From the NCBI GenBank assembly GCA_030765055.1, contig JAUKNK010000333.1, positions 328,501 to 392,500 on the forward strand: a stretch of 64,000 bases of DNA, written 5' to 3'. The notes under the pieces are model-generated. The model searched no databases. It was not told the DNA's origin and was given only the letters and a program-made list of their open reading frames with translations. Shown one piece after another: positions 44,890 to 56,620 of this stretch (positions are counted from its first letter, which is position 1; every line of letters begins with the position of its first letter). This stretch comes from Mantis religiosa (lineage: Eukaryota > Arthropoda > Insecta > Mantodea > Mantidae). The translations under genes and the position numbers were made by a program.

Positions 44890-45045
44890 CTGAAAGGTTT
44901 AACTGGTGCAGAACTTAAAGATGATATAGATAAATACATAGAACTTCTAGAATTGGAGCCGAAGAGAAATTCTCAGGCACGTACTCTATCAGGTGGAATG
45001 AAGAGAAAACTTTCATGTGGGATTGCGCTATGCGGAGGTTCAAAG
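44890..45045 (+). CDS. ABCA3-like: ABCA3-like ABC transporter, exon (NBD1 signature)
   Basis: The exon has 52 codons, in phase 0 at both ends. The acceptor is TTTACAG; the donor is AAG followed by GCAAGT, a GC donor with an otherwise perfect consensus. It encodes LKGLTGAELKDDIDKYIELL, ELEPKRNSQARTLSGGMKRK and LSCGIALCGGSK. TLSGGMKRKL is the ABC signature (usual LSGGQ, with M as in ABCA proteins), which contacts ATP across the NBD dimer. The next codons, VVMLDEPTSGMDP, come from the exon at 50053. If the GC donor were not used, the frame would have to run on into intron sequence, where no homology continues. Confidence 0.93.
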
Positions 45046-45167
45046 GCAAGTTTATATCCTAATTGGTTAGCATTTCGATTATCAACAATAATTGAAATAT
45101 GAGTAATATAAGCACTGCTCAATTAATAATTTAATTTAATTTCACTTTCGATTTTCTGTAACATCCT

Positions 45168-45171
45168 CACA

Positions 45172-45237
<66 letters not shown>

Positions 45238-45248
45238 TGCGCACACAC
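45168..45248. repeat. (AC)n microsatellite
   Basis: About 38 AC units with AT interruptions near both ends. Confidence 0.95.
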
Positions 45249-45689
45249 AGAAGGCAGCAGAAGGGGAAGGGTTAAAAAATACAATTTATACAACTTTATG
45301 TCAGGAGAAGCCAAATCCAGTACTGCAGATCAAGCAGTGGTCCATTAAGGTGGCCTGCTGAATTCTGAAAATCTGGTTTAAAATTATTTTTCAATTCATA
45401 CCCTTCGTCTTTCATTTCTGAAAAGAATAAGTAAATCTATTCTCATCCATTTTGCACTTCAGAATCTGAGATTTACAAATATTTTTCATCCTTGCAAATG
45501 GATTTAAAGGAAATCCAAAAGCACTCAAAGTTTTTTTTTTTTTTTAATGAATTTGAACAGTATTTCGGGTCACCTACTTCTGTTTTGGTTCAAATTTGAA
45601 AATATGTCTCTATACAATGGTTTCTTAATATTCACAATCTTTCTCTAAGCTAGGATACATATTTGTCTCTAAGCATATTTATGAATAAT
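45249..45689. other. intron sequence, no feature recognised
   Basis: No supported feature; a T-run lies at 45531-45546. Confidence 0.35.
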
Positions 45690-46440
45690 GTAAGATATCC
45701 AGATTATGAATGGGCTCATTGTATACAGATGGCTCTCTTTACAACCAAGTAGATGTATCAGGAACCAAAGGAACATGTAAATTACTTTCTTTCCATAAGC
45801 ATGTTGAAAATTATTTAATAAGCTTTGACGCAATTTATAGTTCTTTACAAAATCAATCACTTGACAAATAAGCTTTCCAACCTTGTTTCCTTATCAGATT
45901 CCTAAGCAGCCTTTCAGGCTATTATTTCAACTGACTGCCCTAAAATGGAAATAATAAATTCATAATATCATTAAACTTCTCCAAAATTTAAATAAATGTA
46001 GTTTTCCAATGGATTCCATCCCACTATGGAATTTCTGAGAACGACCAAGCAAATATGTTGGACAAGAAGGGTGCTAAAATTGCTCAAACAGTGAAACAAA
46101 ATATCCCTTATAAACAGTTAAAATATTAATTAAATATATTTTCACAACCAGTTATGGAAAATATCTTACTTCCACTAAAAGCTTAATTGAAAGGATCTCC
46201 AAAATAAACTTAAAATGATTCCAAATCTGCCTAGAAAATCATCTTTTGCCATGTTCAGATTAATCAGAGGCCATGATTGCTGGAGTGAGCAATTGTTCAA
46301 GACTGGATTAATGAATCTATATGGTAAAGATGACTTAATGAAGATTGATCTCCTAGCTGTATGGAAAATTCTCAAAAATCAAGATCAATTCTCTAAATAT
46401 TTTGAAGCAAGAAAAAGAATCAATTTATTATAAGATTGTG
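45690..46440 (+). mobile_element. LINE RNase H remnant
   Basis: Broken + frames give YTDGSLYNQVD near 45725, the first strand of RNase H. Then come FQWIPSHYGISENDQANMLD near 46010 (usual WIPSH.GI.GNE.AD) and, at 46215, FAMFRLIRGHDCWSEQLFKT, the region after RNase H in I-superfamily LINEs. No RT is attached. It is a separate remnant from the LINE at 17640. Confidence 0.65.
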
Positions 46441-47027
46441 AGCTTTAGTCAAACACATTTATGAACAATGCTTTTCTGCCATCTATCTTATGAGTCAATT
46501 TTTGCTGAAGTATTAGTTCCCATTTATGCATGCGATTTCAGGTCAGGCAACAAGTGTAGCATGATCTGAAAAAGCATAGGGTTAAGTGGAAGCATTTATA
46601 CTATGTGAAGTGACAATTCATGTTACATAGCCAGAAAAATAACATTTCAGTGTAGGATACTTTATAGGTACCTTATGCTTCCACTCGCATGAACTAAATC
46701 CATCACACCTGTTTTTCCTGACTAATAGTTATCACCACTCAACAAAATGCATGGAAAAAAGTATAAACCATTTTTGACTTCATATTCACAGAACCATTTC
46801 TTCTTTAATCCTTATGCAAGTCACATCTTTGTTACGCATTTATGTGCAAATCAGGAGCAGCTTTTACCATGATAACTAACAATAATATAGAAAAGGGCCA
46901 GCTAGTAAAATAACATACTTTATTAGAGTTAAATATATAAAATACCACATCTTAGTGCTCATACTCAAGAAAGTATATACCCAACAGAAGTAAACTTTTG
47001 TTTAAATCGTCTGCTATGGGTACAATG
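46441..47027. other. intron sequence, no feature recognised
   Basis: No supported feature. Confidence 0.35.
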
Positions 47028-47405
47028 CAGGTAAACCGAGCGGTATTGCTCAGGTGGTTTGTCTATGGCCTGCATTCAGGAGGCCTGAGTTCAACTCCCA
47101 TGGCTGACACATGAGTTTTGTGGGGTAGTTTCCCGGGTTGCCAGGTGAATGCAGGGTGGGTTAATTACATCCCCCGAATTTCCTGTCCCACCATTTCATC
47201 TCAATTATAATTTTACATCATCTCATCTGGTGGCCTCATTCAGGGTAGAAGTTTTGTTGGGTGTCTTGGTACTGTCATGACTCCATTGGTCGGCTAGCCC
47301 CTCTGTCTCTTCTTACCTCAAACTTCCTTCTGAGAATGCCTCACTTGGGGCTTAGATACAATAATCCACAGGTTTTGGTGCTGAATCCCCTCCATAGTAA
47401 TCCTA
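47028..47405 (+). mobile_element. tRNA-derived SINE, family D
   Basis: Head: TTGCTCAGGTGGTTTGTC (A box region) and CTGAGTTCAACTCCCATGG (B box region). The body has TTTCCCGGGTTGCCAGG, GTGTCTTGGTACTGTCATG and the tail ATAATCCACAGGTTTTGG, in the same order as the minus copies at 11425-11815 and 49142-49722. Confidence 0.75.
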
Positions 47406-47980
47406 ATCCTAAATGCACTTAGAAAACAAAGTTTACTTTAATTTTAAATATGAACAAGGAGAAATGATGACTGTGACATGAAAACCTAGTTTTCCATTTA
47501 ATTTTTACATTGCACACTTTACACTTATTGATAAGTGTCTTATTTATCATTTCTCAGTATGGCATATTAGTCTTAGTATAAGTACCTACATTTAGTACTA
47601 GGGATTGGCATGCGCTGCCAATGATAGGCATGGCAGTAACTAACTGGTATGGATATCTCTAATCCCTTTACTACACGACTCACTGCTTAAGTCATGAGTT
47701 ATTTTAGAGAAAGGCATAATATCATATAATTTCTATATGGCATGAATCCTTAGAATAATAAGGTAACAGTGTTCAAACTGAGAAATTAATGTTGACTTCC
47801 CACAGCTTCTGCAGTTTTCTGTTGATAGGCAAGACATTTCACTGTGTCATAAACTCTGCATTAGAAGTATGCAAATAATTAAAATCATACTTCTACCCCT
47901 TCTTAAGGCAGTGCCATGGTACAAAGGCACCACCCTCAGAGTTGCCCCTGTTCTATAACTGGAAGCATTGCAACTGAGTA
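47406..47980. other. intron sequence, no feature recognised
   Basis: No supported feature. Confidence 0.35.
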
Positions 47981-48610
47981 ACATAATAGTTTAACTATGA
48001 AGCCTGGGACTTATGTACTTATAGCACAGTAAGTCACAACAGAAGGTTTATGTCTAATAGCATATCAGAACACCTAGTGGTCTACCAGGAAACTGATGAG
48101 TCAGTTGGAGAATTTAATGCCATGTCGGTATATTGGCCATAGTGGCTAAGTTGATTAGAGCAACCGGACAGAGAGTGGGAGATCAATGGTTCAAATCCCA
48201 GCTATGGCATTGAATTTTTCATTCTGGGTCTACTCATTCAACCTTAGCCTACACCTGGTTAGTGTTGAAGAAATGATTAATTCCATCAATTTACCTGAAA
48301 ACATAATAGTTTAACTATGAAGCCTGGGACTTATGTACTTATAGCACAGTAAGTCGCAACAAAAGGTTCATGTCTAATAGCATATGAGAACACCTAGTGG
48401 TCTACCAGGAAACATATGAGTCAGTTGGAGAATTTAATGTCATTTCGGTACATTGGCCATAGTAGCTCAGTTGGTTAGAGCAACCAGACGGAGAGCAGGA
48501 GATCCGTGGTTCAAATCCTGTCTATGGCATTGAATTTTTCAGTCTGGCTCTACTCATTCAAACCTTAGCCTACACATGGCTAGTGTGAAGGAAATGATTA
48601 TTTCCATAAC
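47981..48610 (+). mobile_element. tandem dimer of tRNA-derived SINE family B
   Basis: Two head-to-tail units of about 310-320 bases, with ACATAATAGTTTAACTATG at 47981 and again at 48301. Each has a tRNA-like head (GTAGCTCAGTTGGTTAGAGC in the second, 48462-48481; GTGGTTCAAATCCTGTC at 48507) and the CTAGTG body block. The second unit has the better-kept A and B boxes. Confidence 0.82.
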
Positions 48611-48714
48611 ACAGGCATGTTAGTGTGACGAAACTCTAGCCAACAACCCAGCTTAGTAAAAAATATTTAATTGGCCAAATATTATTTGAATACAGTCACA
48701 CAACTTTATTCCTT

Positions 48715-49077
48715 CCACTGTATCATTCAGATCCCATTGAATTAATATGGAAAGCAGCAATAAATGTTAATTTTGTATTAAAAGGTGCTAAACTACTATG
48801 TTGGCAAAGAGTTTAAGAAATTGCTTAAATAGAAAGGGAGAAGCCATGCCAATATCAGAATGAATTTTAACAAGACTACTGGAATAAAAATGAAGTGGAG
48901 GAAAGCATTAAGAGAATTGTCATTCAAGAGAATGGGAGGAGAAGCACTGATGAAAACAATGAAAATGATTCTGCAGAAGATGAGGGTGAAGAATTATTTA
49001 TCAGATGTGAAAGAGATACTACAGATTTAAGTGTAAATGTTATTGAAGCATTACTGGAACAGTGTGTATTGTATTGA
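48715..49077 (+). mobile_element. Tc1/mariner-superfamily (IS630-like) transposase C-terminal remnant
   Basis: HSDPIELIWKAAINVN near 48727 resembles the PIELIWA..K block with the final catalytic residue. After a stop, DYWNKNEVEESIKRIVIQEN at 48880 leads into an acidic C-terminus (ENDSAEDEGEE). Many insect genomes carry DDE-type transposases with this arrangement. No termini were seen. Family assignment is tentative. Confidence 0.45.
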
Positions 49078-49141
49078 TCATAATTTTGAGTGCATCAACA
49101 TGACATTTGATATTGTAGTGAATAAGGTAATTTAATATTTA

Positions 49142-49722
49142 CTATGGAGGGGATTTGGCACAGAGACCAGTTATGATCCGTTGTACCTATGCCCCAGTTG
49201 CGGCACCCCCAGGAGGAAGCAAGAAGTCAGAGGAGACAAAGGGGGGCTGTCTGAAGGAGCCGTGACAACGCGCAGAGGGCAGTGTCCCTACAATTTACTT
49301 AGATAGAGATTTCCTATGGCAGGCTAGGACAACGGACATGTCCCCCTACTCGGCACGGAAATGGTCCCAGCACCAAGCCTAGTCCCAGCAGCATGTTTGG
49401 AGACCGGTAATCGACCTACCGGAGAAGGAAATGGTTTTCCTAAGAGCATATTATCCTGTTGTGCACTGCCGAGACACCTGCTGACACTTTTTACCGTGAA
49501 AGATACTACCAGAAGAGAGATGATGGGAAATGATAATGGAGATAAAATGGAGGGACAGGAAACTCAGGGGCTGCAATTAACCTATCCAACATTTGCCTAG
49601 GGGGCTGGGAAAACCCCTGGAAAAGCCCATGGGTCAGGTAGATTGGCCACGGGCATTGAACCCAGGCCGGCCGAATCTGGGCCAAAGACGAAACCACCTG
49701 AGCCATCCCACTCAGTTGGATA
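49142..49722 (-). mobile_element. tRNA-derived SINE, family D (long copy)
   Basis: Minus strand head: GGATGGCTCAGGTGGTTTCG (A box region), and after a spacer CCTGGGTTCAATGCCCGTGG (B box region). The body shares CATTATCATTTCCCATC and the GTGTCTCGGCA block with the other two copies. It is about 190 bases longer than the others, due to an extra segment at 49225-49440. Confidence 0.7.
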
Positions 49723-50052
49723 AGGTGAGTAAATAACTTGAGTCTAATCTCTATGTAAAAGCTTAACACATGAGACGAATATTATATAACCTGTAGTAAA
49801 CAAGGTTAGTGAAGCAAGTTGAGTGTTAAAATTGACCTAATATTATCTGTAGGGTTTATTGCATTTCATTCATGTATACAACTTTCATTTTGGATTTTTA
49901 AGCTGAGGCTGAGGTACGTTTTTGGCTTCCCTCTACTATCTGATTCATGACCCTCTTTATTTCAGGTCCAAATTTTGTTTAATTTTTAAGAAAGCACACT
50001 AATATTTTGTAATGCTCATGTCATATATTTATGAGGACATAACATGTTTCAG
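49723..50052. other. intron 6 end, no feature recognised
   Basis: No supported feature; it ends in the acceptor TTTCAG at 50047-50052. Confidence 0.4.
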
Positions 50053-50263
50053 GTAGTAATGCTTGATGAACCAACATCTGGAATGGACCCAGCTGCAAGG
50101 AGGGCACTATGGGACGTAATACGATTGGAGAAAGCAGATCGTACAATGTTGCTCACCACTCATTTCATGGATGAAGCTGATTTGCTGGGAGACAGAATCG
50201 CAATTATTTCAGACGGTGTACTGCAATGTTGCGGCTCTCCATTTTTCTTGAAGAAGAGATATG
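50053..50263 (+). CDS. ABCA3-like: ABCA3-like ABC transporter, exon (NBD1 Walker B and H-loop)
   Basis: The acceptor is TTTCAG, the donor GTGAGT; the start is phase 0 and the end phase 1. It encodes VVMLDEPTSGMDPAARRALW, then DVIRLEKADRTMLLTTHFMD and EADLLGDRIAIISDGVLQCC, ending GSPFFLKKRYG. VVMLDEPTSGMDP holds Walker B, the catalytic glutamate and the D-loop; TTHFMDEAD holds the H-loop histidine. All catalytic residues of NBD1 seen across the exons are intact, which argues for a functional gene. The split glycine codon is completed in the exon at 53633 to give YGAGYHL, a signature of ABCA proteins after NBD1. Confidence 0.96.
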
Positions 50264-50710
50264 GTGAGTGAAGACAACTCATCGTTCAGAGAAAAAAATT
50301 CTTTCTGTTTTTCAACAATTCTCATTGGATCACACATTTGATACCTTTTTAGCATTTACTTCGAACATGTTTCAGAGATGTTACTTGTTACTTGCACCAC
50401 TAACTAAGCTAATGACAATTCCTAACCTCAACTTCCATCTAGATGTGTTAAGAGATAAGATCATTGTTATATTGAAGGTTAAAACTCAATAGGTGATATC
50501 TTTCTTGTTCTTTCCAATTTATTAACCTTTATATGCCCTCCTTAACATCCTTTGGAAATGTTTACTACTAACTTTGGGTTTATTTACCTTGGGTTTTCAT
50601 TACAAAGTTTAAATTTATGTACATACATTCACATGCTCAATCATACTTTCAGGACCTGTGGAGTTTGGAAAATAAAGAGGCAAATAATTAAATTGTTCAA
50701 TTGTGTCAAT

Positions 50711-50713
<3 letters not shown>
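50264..50713. other. intron 7 start, no feature recognised
   Basis: No supported feature before the microsatellite. Confidence 0.4.
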
Positions 50714-51810
<1,097 letters not shown>

Positions 51811-52219
51811 AATATCTCAAGAATGATCGTAATCTGATTAGCATTTTATAGGTTTAATAAATGAACATTTAAATAAACTATATCTTCAATTTTCTTTGGA
51901 ATCTGGGTGAGTCATTGATTAGACACTTTTCAACTGATCCCAGAATCATGGGCTATGATATAGCTGAAACCAATGACCGTGGTTTAAAGTCACAATCCCA
52001 TGTCACTAAATTTCATGTTATGGAAAAGACTGTTGAGGAATGAAAGAATTTCTGATGTAAACCTGTTAACTGATAGTGTTGTTAACAAACAAAGAATGTT
52101 ATTTTTCAGTTTTATGCTAAAATTAATTATTTTATGAAATTTTATATACTTTTGTATAACAAGGAAGTATTAATGGATTGGCAAACTACTGCGGGAAAAA
52201 TATAGGACTCATTAAAATA
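51811..52219. other. intron sequence, no feature recognised
   Basis: No supported feature. Confidence 0.35.
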
Positions 52220-52221
52220 TA

Positions 52222-53279
52222 CGAGGATTCGCTGATAAGTCGCAAGCCTCACATAGAGATGAGGGCCATTTTGATGGATAGCATGACATAGTTTATCTTT
52301 AGACTATCTTGTATCCATAGAAGTCAATAACTCATTTAGTTTTTGTTTAACAGCATTTTAAACAAGACAAGTGTAGAGGTTTCATGAAAATGGCGGATTT
52401 GGAAAAGTGATTAAATACTTCTGTATGTAAGACTTAATGCCTAAAGAAACCATGGAGGGAATAGACAGTATGTTGAAAGACTCTGCCCCTTCATATACAA
52501 TGATGAAAAGGTCTGTGCAAGATGGGTGTCACATTTGTTGACACCTGATCAGAAGTTGCAAAGAAAATTTTTTTCTGAGAAGAATTTGGAATTATACCAT
52601 AAAAATCCCAGTGAATTTTTGAGAGGGCTCATTACTATGGATGAAGCTTGGATACATCACTAAAATACAGAAAGAAAATCACAATGAAAACGTGAATTAC
52701 ACCAGGTGAACCAACTCCAAAAAAGGCAAAGTCAATTATGTCAGCCAACAAGATTATTACTACAGTTTTCCGAGATGCACAGGGAATTATTTTTATTGAT
52801 TACTTGGAAAATGATAAAAGTATTACTGGTGGCTACTATTTAAGCTTACTGAAACTTTTGAGTGATGATGTGAAGAGAAAAAGACCCCATTTGGCAAGAA
52901 AAAGGAATCTTGTTCCTTTATGACAATGCTTCAGCCCATCGTTCAGTCATTGCAATGGGGTAAATGTGTGAATTGAAGTTTGACTTGCTCAAAAATTCAC
53001 CTTATTCACCAGATCTAGCACCCAGTGGTTATGACCTGTTCCTGAACATCAGCAAATTTCCTGGATGATGAAGATTTCACAGCAATGAGAAGGTCATCGG
53101 TGTGGTAAACAGCTATTTTAAGGATCATGATAAATTGCACTACAGAGATGATTTAATTAAATCAGAACACTGATATGAAAAGAGTATTAGCGTTTCTGGA
53201 GATTATGTTGAGAAATAAATAAAAAAAATGATTAAATGTTTTTTTATTGTGAGGCCTGTGACCCATCAGCTGACCCTTG
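52222..53279 (+). mobile_element. mariner-family DNA transposon, inactive
   Basis: Terminal inverted repeats of about 30 bases (left CGAGGATTCGCTGAT..., right end complement CAAGGGTCAGCTGAT...) match at about 22 positions and are flanked by TA (52220-52221 and 53280-53281). Broken frames give ITMDEAWIHH (first catalytic Asp, near 52635), FLYDNASAHRSV (second, near 52917) and SPYSPDLAPSGYDLF near 53005, where the third catalytic Asp of the mariner D34D triad (usual APSDY) is Gly. Length (1.06 kb) is near that of a complete mariner after small deletions. Stops and frameshifts confirm inactivity. Confidence 0.88.
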
Positions 53280-53281
53280 TA

Positions 53282-53632
53282 TGCGGTTCAGTAAGCTTTT
53301 CATTGCATTAGTTCCTGAAATATTTCAAGCTGCAAATTTAGGTCCTATTTAAGTGCCAGGTACTGGATATACTGTAAGTTTGCTATTCTTGAAGTTCTTG
53401 TAATTAATGATTTTCTGTTTGTTGAAACCTTTTTGCTCAATTTTAAACAACTACTAGGTAAACATACATCTAAAGACACCCAGGTGAGAAGAATTGCTCT
53501 TTGTAGGAAGATAAACCTCTATGTGAATTTTGACAAGGAAAGCCATGTGAATGTATCACTCATATTTTTTATTTATATGCTCTGGTGTAATTCTTGAATT
53601 ACATGTAATTAAACAAATTCTTCTTTACGTAG
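53282..53632. other. intron 7 end, no feature recognised
   Basis: No supported feature; it ends in a T-rich tract and the acceptor ACGTAG at 53627-53632. Confidence 0.4.
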
Positions 53633-53882
53633 GTGCTGGATATCACTTAATAATTGTCAAGGAACCTGATTGTGATGTGAATGCTATCACAAATCTGCTT
53701 AAGCAATACATTCCAGATATAACAGAAGACCAAGATATTGGTTCAGAATTATCTTATGTCTTAGATGAGGAAAAGTCTGATGTTTTTGAAAAGATGTTAA
53801 GTGATCTGGAAAGAAACAAGGACAGGCTTCATATCGAGAGCTATGGCGTCTCTTTGACCACAATGGAGGAAGTGTTTTTAAA
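53633..53882 (+). CDS. ABCA3-like: ABCA3-like ABC transporter, exon (post-NBD1 regulatory segment)
   Basis: The first two bases complete the glycine split at 50263. The donor is AA followed by GTGAGT (phase 2), so the last lysine codon is completed in an exon beyond the window. It encodes AGYHLIIVKEPDCDVNAITN, LLKQYIPDITEDQDIGSELS, YVLDEEKSDVFEKMLSDLER and LHIESYGVSLTTMEEVFLK. AGYHL.IVKE and YGVS.TTMEEVFLK are the conserved ends of the ABCA regulatory segment after NBD1; TTMEEVFLKV normally precedes TMD2. No later exon was found in 53883-64000, so intron 8 is longer than 10 kb or a small exon was missed. Confidence 0.94.
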
Positions 53883-54139
53883 GTGAGTAATTTAATATAA
53901 TTTTCTTAAAACACAGTTTGCTTCACTGCTCTCTATAAGCTAATTATTATATACATTGAAGCGTAACTCTTCAAAAACACTTTGATTATTGGTGGTAAAT
54001 AAAATTCCTTCAAGTGTAATGTTGTCATAATTAAAAATGAAATTGTTCACAGCATCTGAATCATAGTAAAACCACTCATTTTTGGAAGAAGTATTATGAA
54101 CAAAAACTTGGAACATTTACTTTTTTTTGGTAGTATTTA

Positions 54140-54365
54140 ATGCCTGCTTTACTACTTGCGGCTACACAGGCGGTGACACTGATATATCATGAAATGAAAA
54201 TAGAACACCATTGAAATGTGATGGCGTGGGAAACACCCAGAGGAAACCTGCCCTTATACCACTTTGTCCACCACAAATCCCACATATGATCTCCTGGGAT
54301 CAAACCCAGGCTACTTTTTTGAGAGTTCAGTAGTCTAACCGCGTGGTTACAGCGCGGCCACGCAC
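54140..54365 (-). mobile_element. tRNA-derived SINE, family C (decayed)
   Basis: Minus strand: CGCTGTAACCACGCGGTTAG at the head, CTGGGTTTGATCCCAGGAG as B box region, then the family C body with GGTTTCCTCTGGGTGTT and ATTTTCATTTCATG. The A box is altered compared with the 44.6-kb copy. Confidence 0.7.
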
Positions 54366-54419
54366 ATTCACTGAGGATGCTATTGAGTAGTTACACACAT
54401 AATTGTAAAACTTAAAGCT

Positions 54420-55190
54420 ATAAGCTTAATGGAAATTAATTGTTCTTTCACACTGGCCGTATATAGGCTAAAGTATGGAAAAATAGAGTCAGACTGAAAA
54501 AATTCAGTGCTTTAGCCGGAATTTGAGCCACGAATCTTCTGGTTGCCTTCCAGCCACTCTAAATATTGAGCTGCTTTGGCCAACATGCCGATATGACATA
54601 AATTCTCCAACTAACTCATATTTCTGGTAAATCACTTAGGAGTTCTCATAAACACATGAGACAACTACCTTAATGGCGATTTACAATGTGTAAGTACTTT
54701 AAACCCAGGGTTTATAGTGAACTACAATTTGGTCAATTAATGGAAATTAATTGTTCTTTCACACTGGCCATGTGTAGGCTAATGTATGGAAAGATAGAGT
54801 CAGACTGACAAATTCAATGCCATAGCCGGGATTTGAACCACGGATCTTCGGGTTGCCGTCCAGCCATTCTGGCCATTGAGCTGCTATGGCCAACGTGCCA
54901 ATATGAAATTAAATTCTCCAACTGACTTGTATTTTTCCCGGTAAACCACTTAGGAGTTCTGATAAACACATGAAACAGCTCCTTAATGGCAACGTACAAT
55001 GTGTAAGTACTTTAAGGTTTGGAGTCAGTTTACACAAGTCAGTTGGAGAATTTAATGTCATATCGGCACGTTGGCCAGAGTAGCTCAATGGTTAGAGTGG
55101 CTGGACGGCAACCAGAAGATCCGTGGTTCACATCTCGGCTATGGCATTGAACTTTTCAGTCTGAGCCTATCTTTCAATAGCTATAAGCTT
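54420..55190. mobile_element. three SINE family B units (two minus in tandem, one plus)
   Basis: Minus units 54420-54725 and 54726-55010 both carry CACACTGGCC(G/A)T and the complement of GTGGTTCAAATCC-type B boxes (54525-54540, 54828-54842). A plus unit at 55020-55190 has GTAGCTCAATGGTTAGAGTG (55080) and CGTGGTTCACATCTCGGC. The plus and minus units meet head to head, giving a potential hairpin of over 100 bases. Confidence 0.78.
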
Positions 55191-55775
55191 GTCCAGTTAA
55201 CCATAATTAGAAAGCTAAGACTAATGATCCTATTTTTGATGCCATCATAAAAATGTACAGGTTCTTTGAATAAGACAGTTATTTCTTAACAAATGCTAAA
55301 TGCTGTACAGGATAGGGCACCTGCAGTGGTTTAAAGGAATATAAAAGAAGTTCAGAATATTTTCTATGAATATTGCAAAGGAGTTAAAGAATCAATAATG
55401 TTTAAAATAGATGATTCATTTGGTGGGGCCATTGGCGTTTGATATTGGTATTGCAAATCCTATAAATGCTCTAACTCATCTGTCAAAAAAGAAAAGGAAG
55501 AAAGGATATGAATTTGAATTATGTAATAATTTATACAAGTTTTCAAAAACATAATATCAGCAGAGAAAGATAATCATTCTAAAATTCTTTAAATGACAAA
55601 AAACATTATTTTTTAAGTCGAATAATGTGAAAATGAGAAAAATTTGTCACAAAAAGCATCAGAATATTACTTTAACAGAGGTAGGAGAGATGGTATTAAC
55701 AGATAAATTGATTGAGTGTGATAATCCAGTGATAAGGTGGAAGATAATTTCTTCTTTAAATAACAGTACTAAGTG
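55191..55775. other. intron sequence, no feature recognised
   Basis: AT-rich, no supported feature. Confidence 0.35.
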
Positions 55776-56620
55776 GCATACAGCCATTGTTAATCTCGCC
55801 CCTACTGCGGTAGGTAAGGGATTTGGCAATCATGGGGTCCCGAGCCATCGTGACACCCTTGATGAGGGTTCCTCTTAGTGGTGATGGATCAGACAAAGCA
55901 TCCACCAACGTGTAGGCCATGCGTGGAGACCCGTGTCGGTGGAAAGGTTTACCCTGGTGATTGAGGGAATCGCATCTGAGCTCGTTGCAGTGTTCTTCTG
56001 AATTCGGGGAGGCTATGCATTTCCAATACACTACTTTGGTTTCTGCTTCATGTAAACAGGAGGTTAGGGACTAACCCACCCCTAATCAATCAGCCAGGAC
56101 TAGGTACTGTACCCAAGTCCAGGGTGAGTGGGATGGTGAGCCCGCTATATCCCCTGTGTGGCCCTGTCATCCCAGTGGGATGACTCCTTGTTGGTCTCCA
56201 TGGTGGGTGGGGAGCACTGGGGGATGAAACTGATTTAACTACTTATGGCACACTTTAACAAAAAACGTGGAAAGGAAATAGCTGAGTCTTGTGGTCCTTA
56301 CTATTTTTTAAGTTGTAGAACTGAGGGAGGTCGAAAGTTTACTACCGTGAACCTGTTCATTATTCAGAAGGGTTTAGATAATATTGCCTTACCTGTTAAT
56401 TCCTGTACTTGATCTCGCAATGCATGCTCCTGGTTGAAGCAACTTCTCCAATGCAGGCTGCAAAAATCTTGAAAGTCAATATGCTTGCGAGCTATCCCGT
56501 GCGTATTGAATTGCATAAACCCTGAACTCCTCAGGTGGTGTTGTAAATATCAGTGAATTGGTCGGTATGTCCAATGAGGAGATTCAGGAAAACTTGGCAG
56601 AAAATGGTGTTACAAATGTA
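55776..56620 (+). mobile_element. I-like LINE copy 3, 5' UTR and start of ORF1
   Basis: A GC-rich leader (55795-56230) precedes MAHFNKKRGKEIAESCGPYY near 56246, the ORF1 start matching copy 1 (MAPKFKSTTLKGNGKGAVKS then CGPRYLVV). After frame breaks, VVNISELVGMSNEEIQENLA near 56530 matches GVVNTRALDGMTNEE. The sequence stops at about 56620 within ORF1 (AENGVTNV) and resumes at 59284 after a CR1-like LINE. Confidence 0.72.
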
